In this document: piece after piece, positions 5,926 to 6,069 of the stretch | Layout of the letters: each line of letters starts with the position of its first letter | How positions within the stretch are numbered: the first letter of the stretch is position 1 | NCBI GenBank assembly: GCA_964533785.1 | Contig: CAZHNG010000389.1 | Coordinates: 1-6,069 of the forward strand | Length of the DNA stretch: 6,069 nucleotides | Origin: JANQRV01 sp964533785 | GTDB taxonomy: Bacteria; Bacteroidota; Bacteroidia; Chitinophagales; Saprospiraceae | Direction: 5' to 3' | Notes under the pieces: generated by a model | Databases searched by the model: none | The model's input: only the letters and a program-made list of their open reading frames with translations | What the model was told of the DNA's origin: nothing | Position numbers and translations under genes: made by a program

Positions 5926-6069
5926 ACTAATGCAGGTGACGAATGACATACGGAATTTTCAAAAAGTTACAAATATGTCAAATGCTTGAATGATCGATTT
6001 GGCAACACTGCTTAAATACACTGTAACACAAATTTCTTTGCATTTTGAAGCCGTCTTTTTGCCCAACTC
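5926..6069 (+). other. Leader downstream of the candidate sigma-54 promoter, no clear gene
   Basis: These 144 bp would be the 5' end of the sigma-54 transcript. Short ORFs from ATGs at 5929 and 5943 stop within 20 codons, and the first starts upstream of the predicted transcript start. An ATG at 5990 opens a frame with no stop to the window edge (26 codons, beginning MIDLATLLKY), but that length is expected by chance and no ribosome site stands out. The true start is probably beyond the window. Confidence 0.3.

Noticed and set aside
5996..6014. TTTGGCAACACTGCTTAAA as a second sigma-54 promoter.
   Set aside because: After TGGCA the -12 GC or GA is not at the required ten-base spacing; the bases there are TA.

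Overview
The window most resembles a member of the Bacteroidota, possibly the Saprospiria/Lewinella side. This is inference from several signs: moderate to low GC, start codons preceded by A-rich leaders rather than strong Shine-Dalgarno sites, a lipoprotein carrying a Bacteroidota-style TonB C-terminal domain, a short TraR/DksA-like protein of the Bacteroidota type, and a small HExxH protein whose pattern (HEFGH...DY, ERRAD, YYMTPEEI) resembles an uncharacterised family I associate with this phylum. No rRNA, tRNA, CRISPR array, transposase or phage gene was seen.

Layout. On the minus strand, reading right to left from about 2724 to 49, there are four genes. They are a cysteine-free TraR/DksA-like protein, a small gluzincin-type metalloprotease-like protein, a tandem universal stress protein, and, after a 157-bp gap, a lipoprotein with a TonB-C-like domain. 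The first three are close enough to be one transcript. A perfect tandem 11-bp repeat lies across the stop codon of the TraR/DksA-like gene.

A 200-bp AT-rich divergent spacer separates these from the plus-strand genes. First comes an 842-residue sigma-54 enhancer-binding activator with four PAS domains, an intact AAA+ core and a Fis-type HTH. Then comes a 101-residue thioredoxin-fold protein that has lost its CxxC. The last ~240 bp hold no convincing gene. They do contain a weak hairpin and a good candidate sigma-54 (-24/-12) promoter directed off the right edge.

How the genes may work together (inference). The TraR/DksA-like protein, stress protein and protease look like a stress-response set. 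The PAS-AAA+ activator is a one-component cytosolic sensor that would open sigma-54 promoters, and the candidate promoter at 5911-5925 suggests that a target operon starts just beyond the window. Nothing here shows a complete new system. The best lead is the pairing of the activator with that promoter and the unseen gene behind it.
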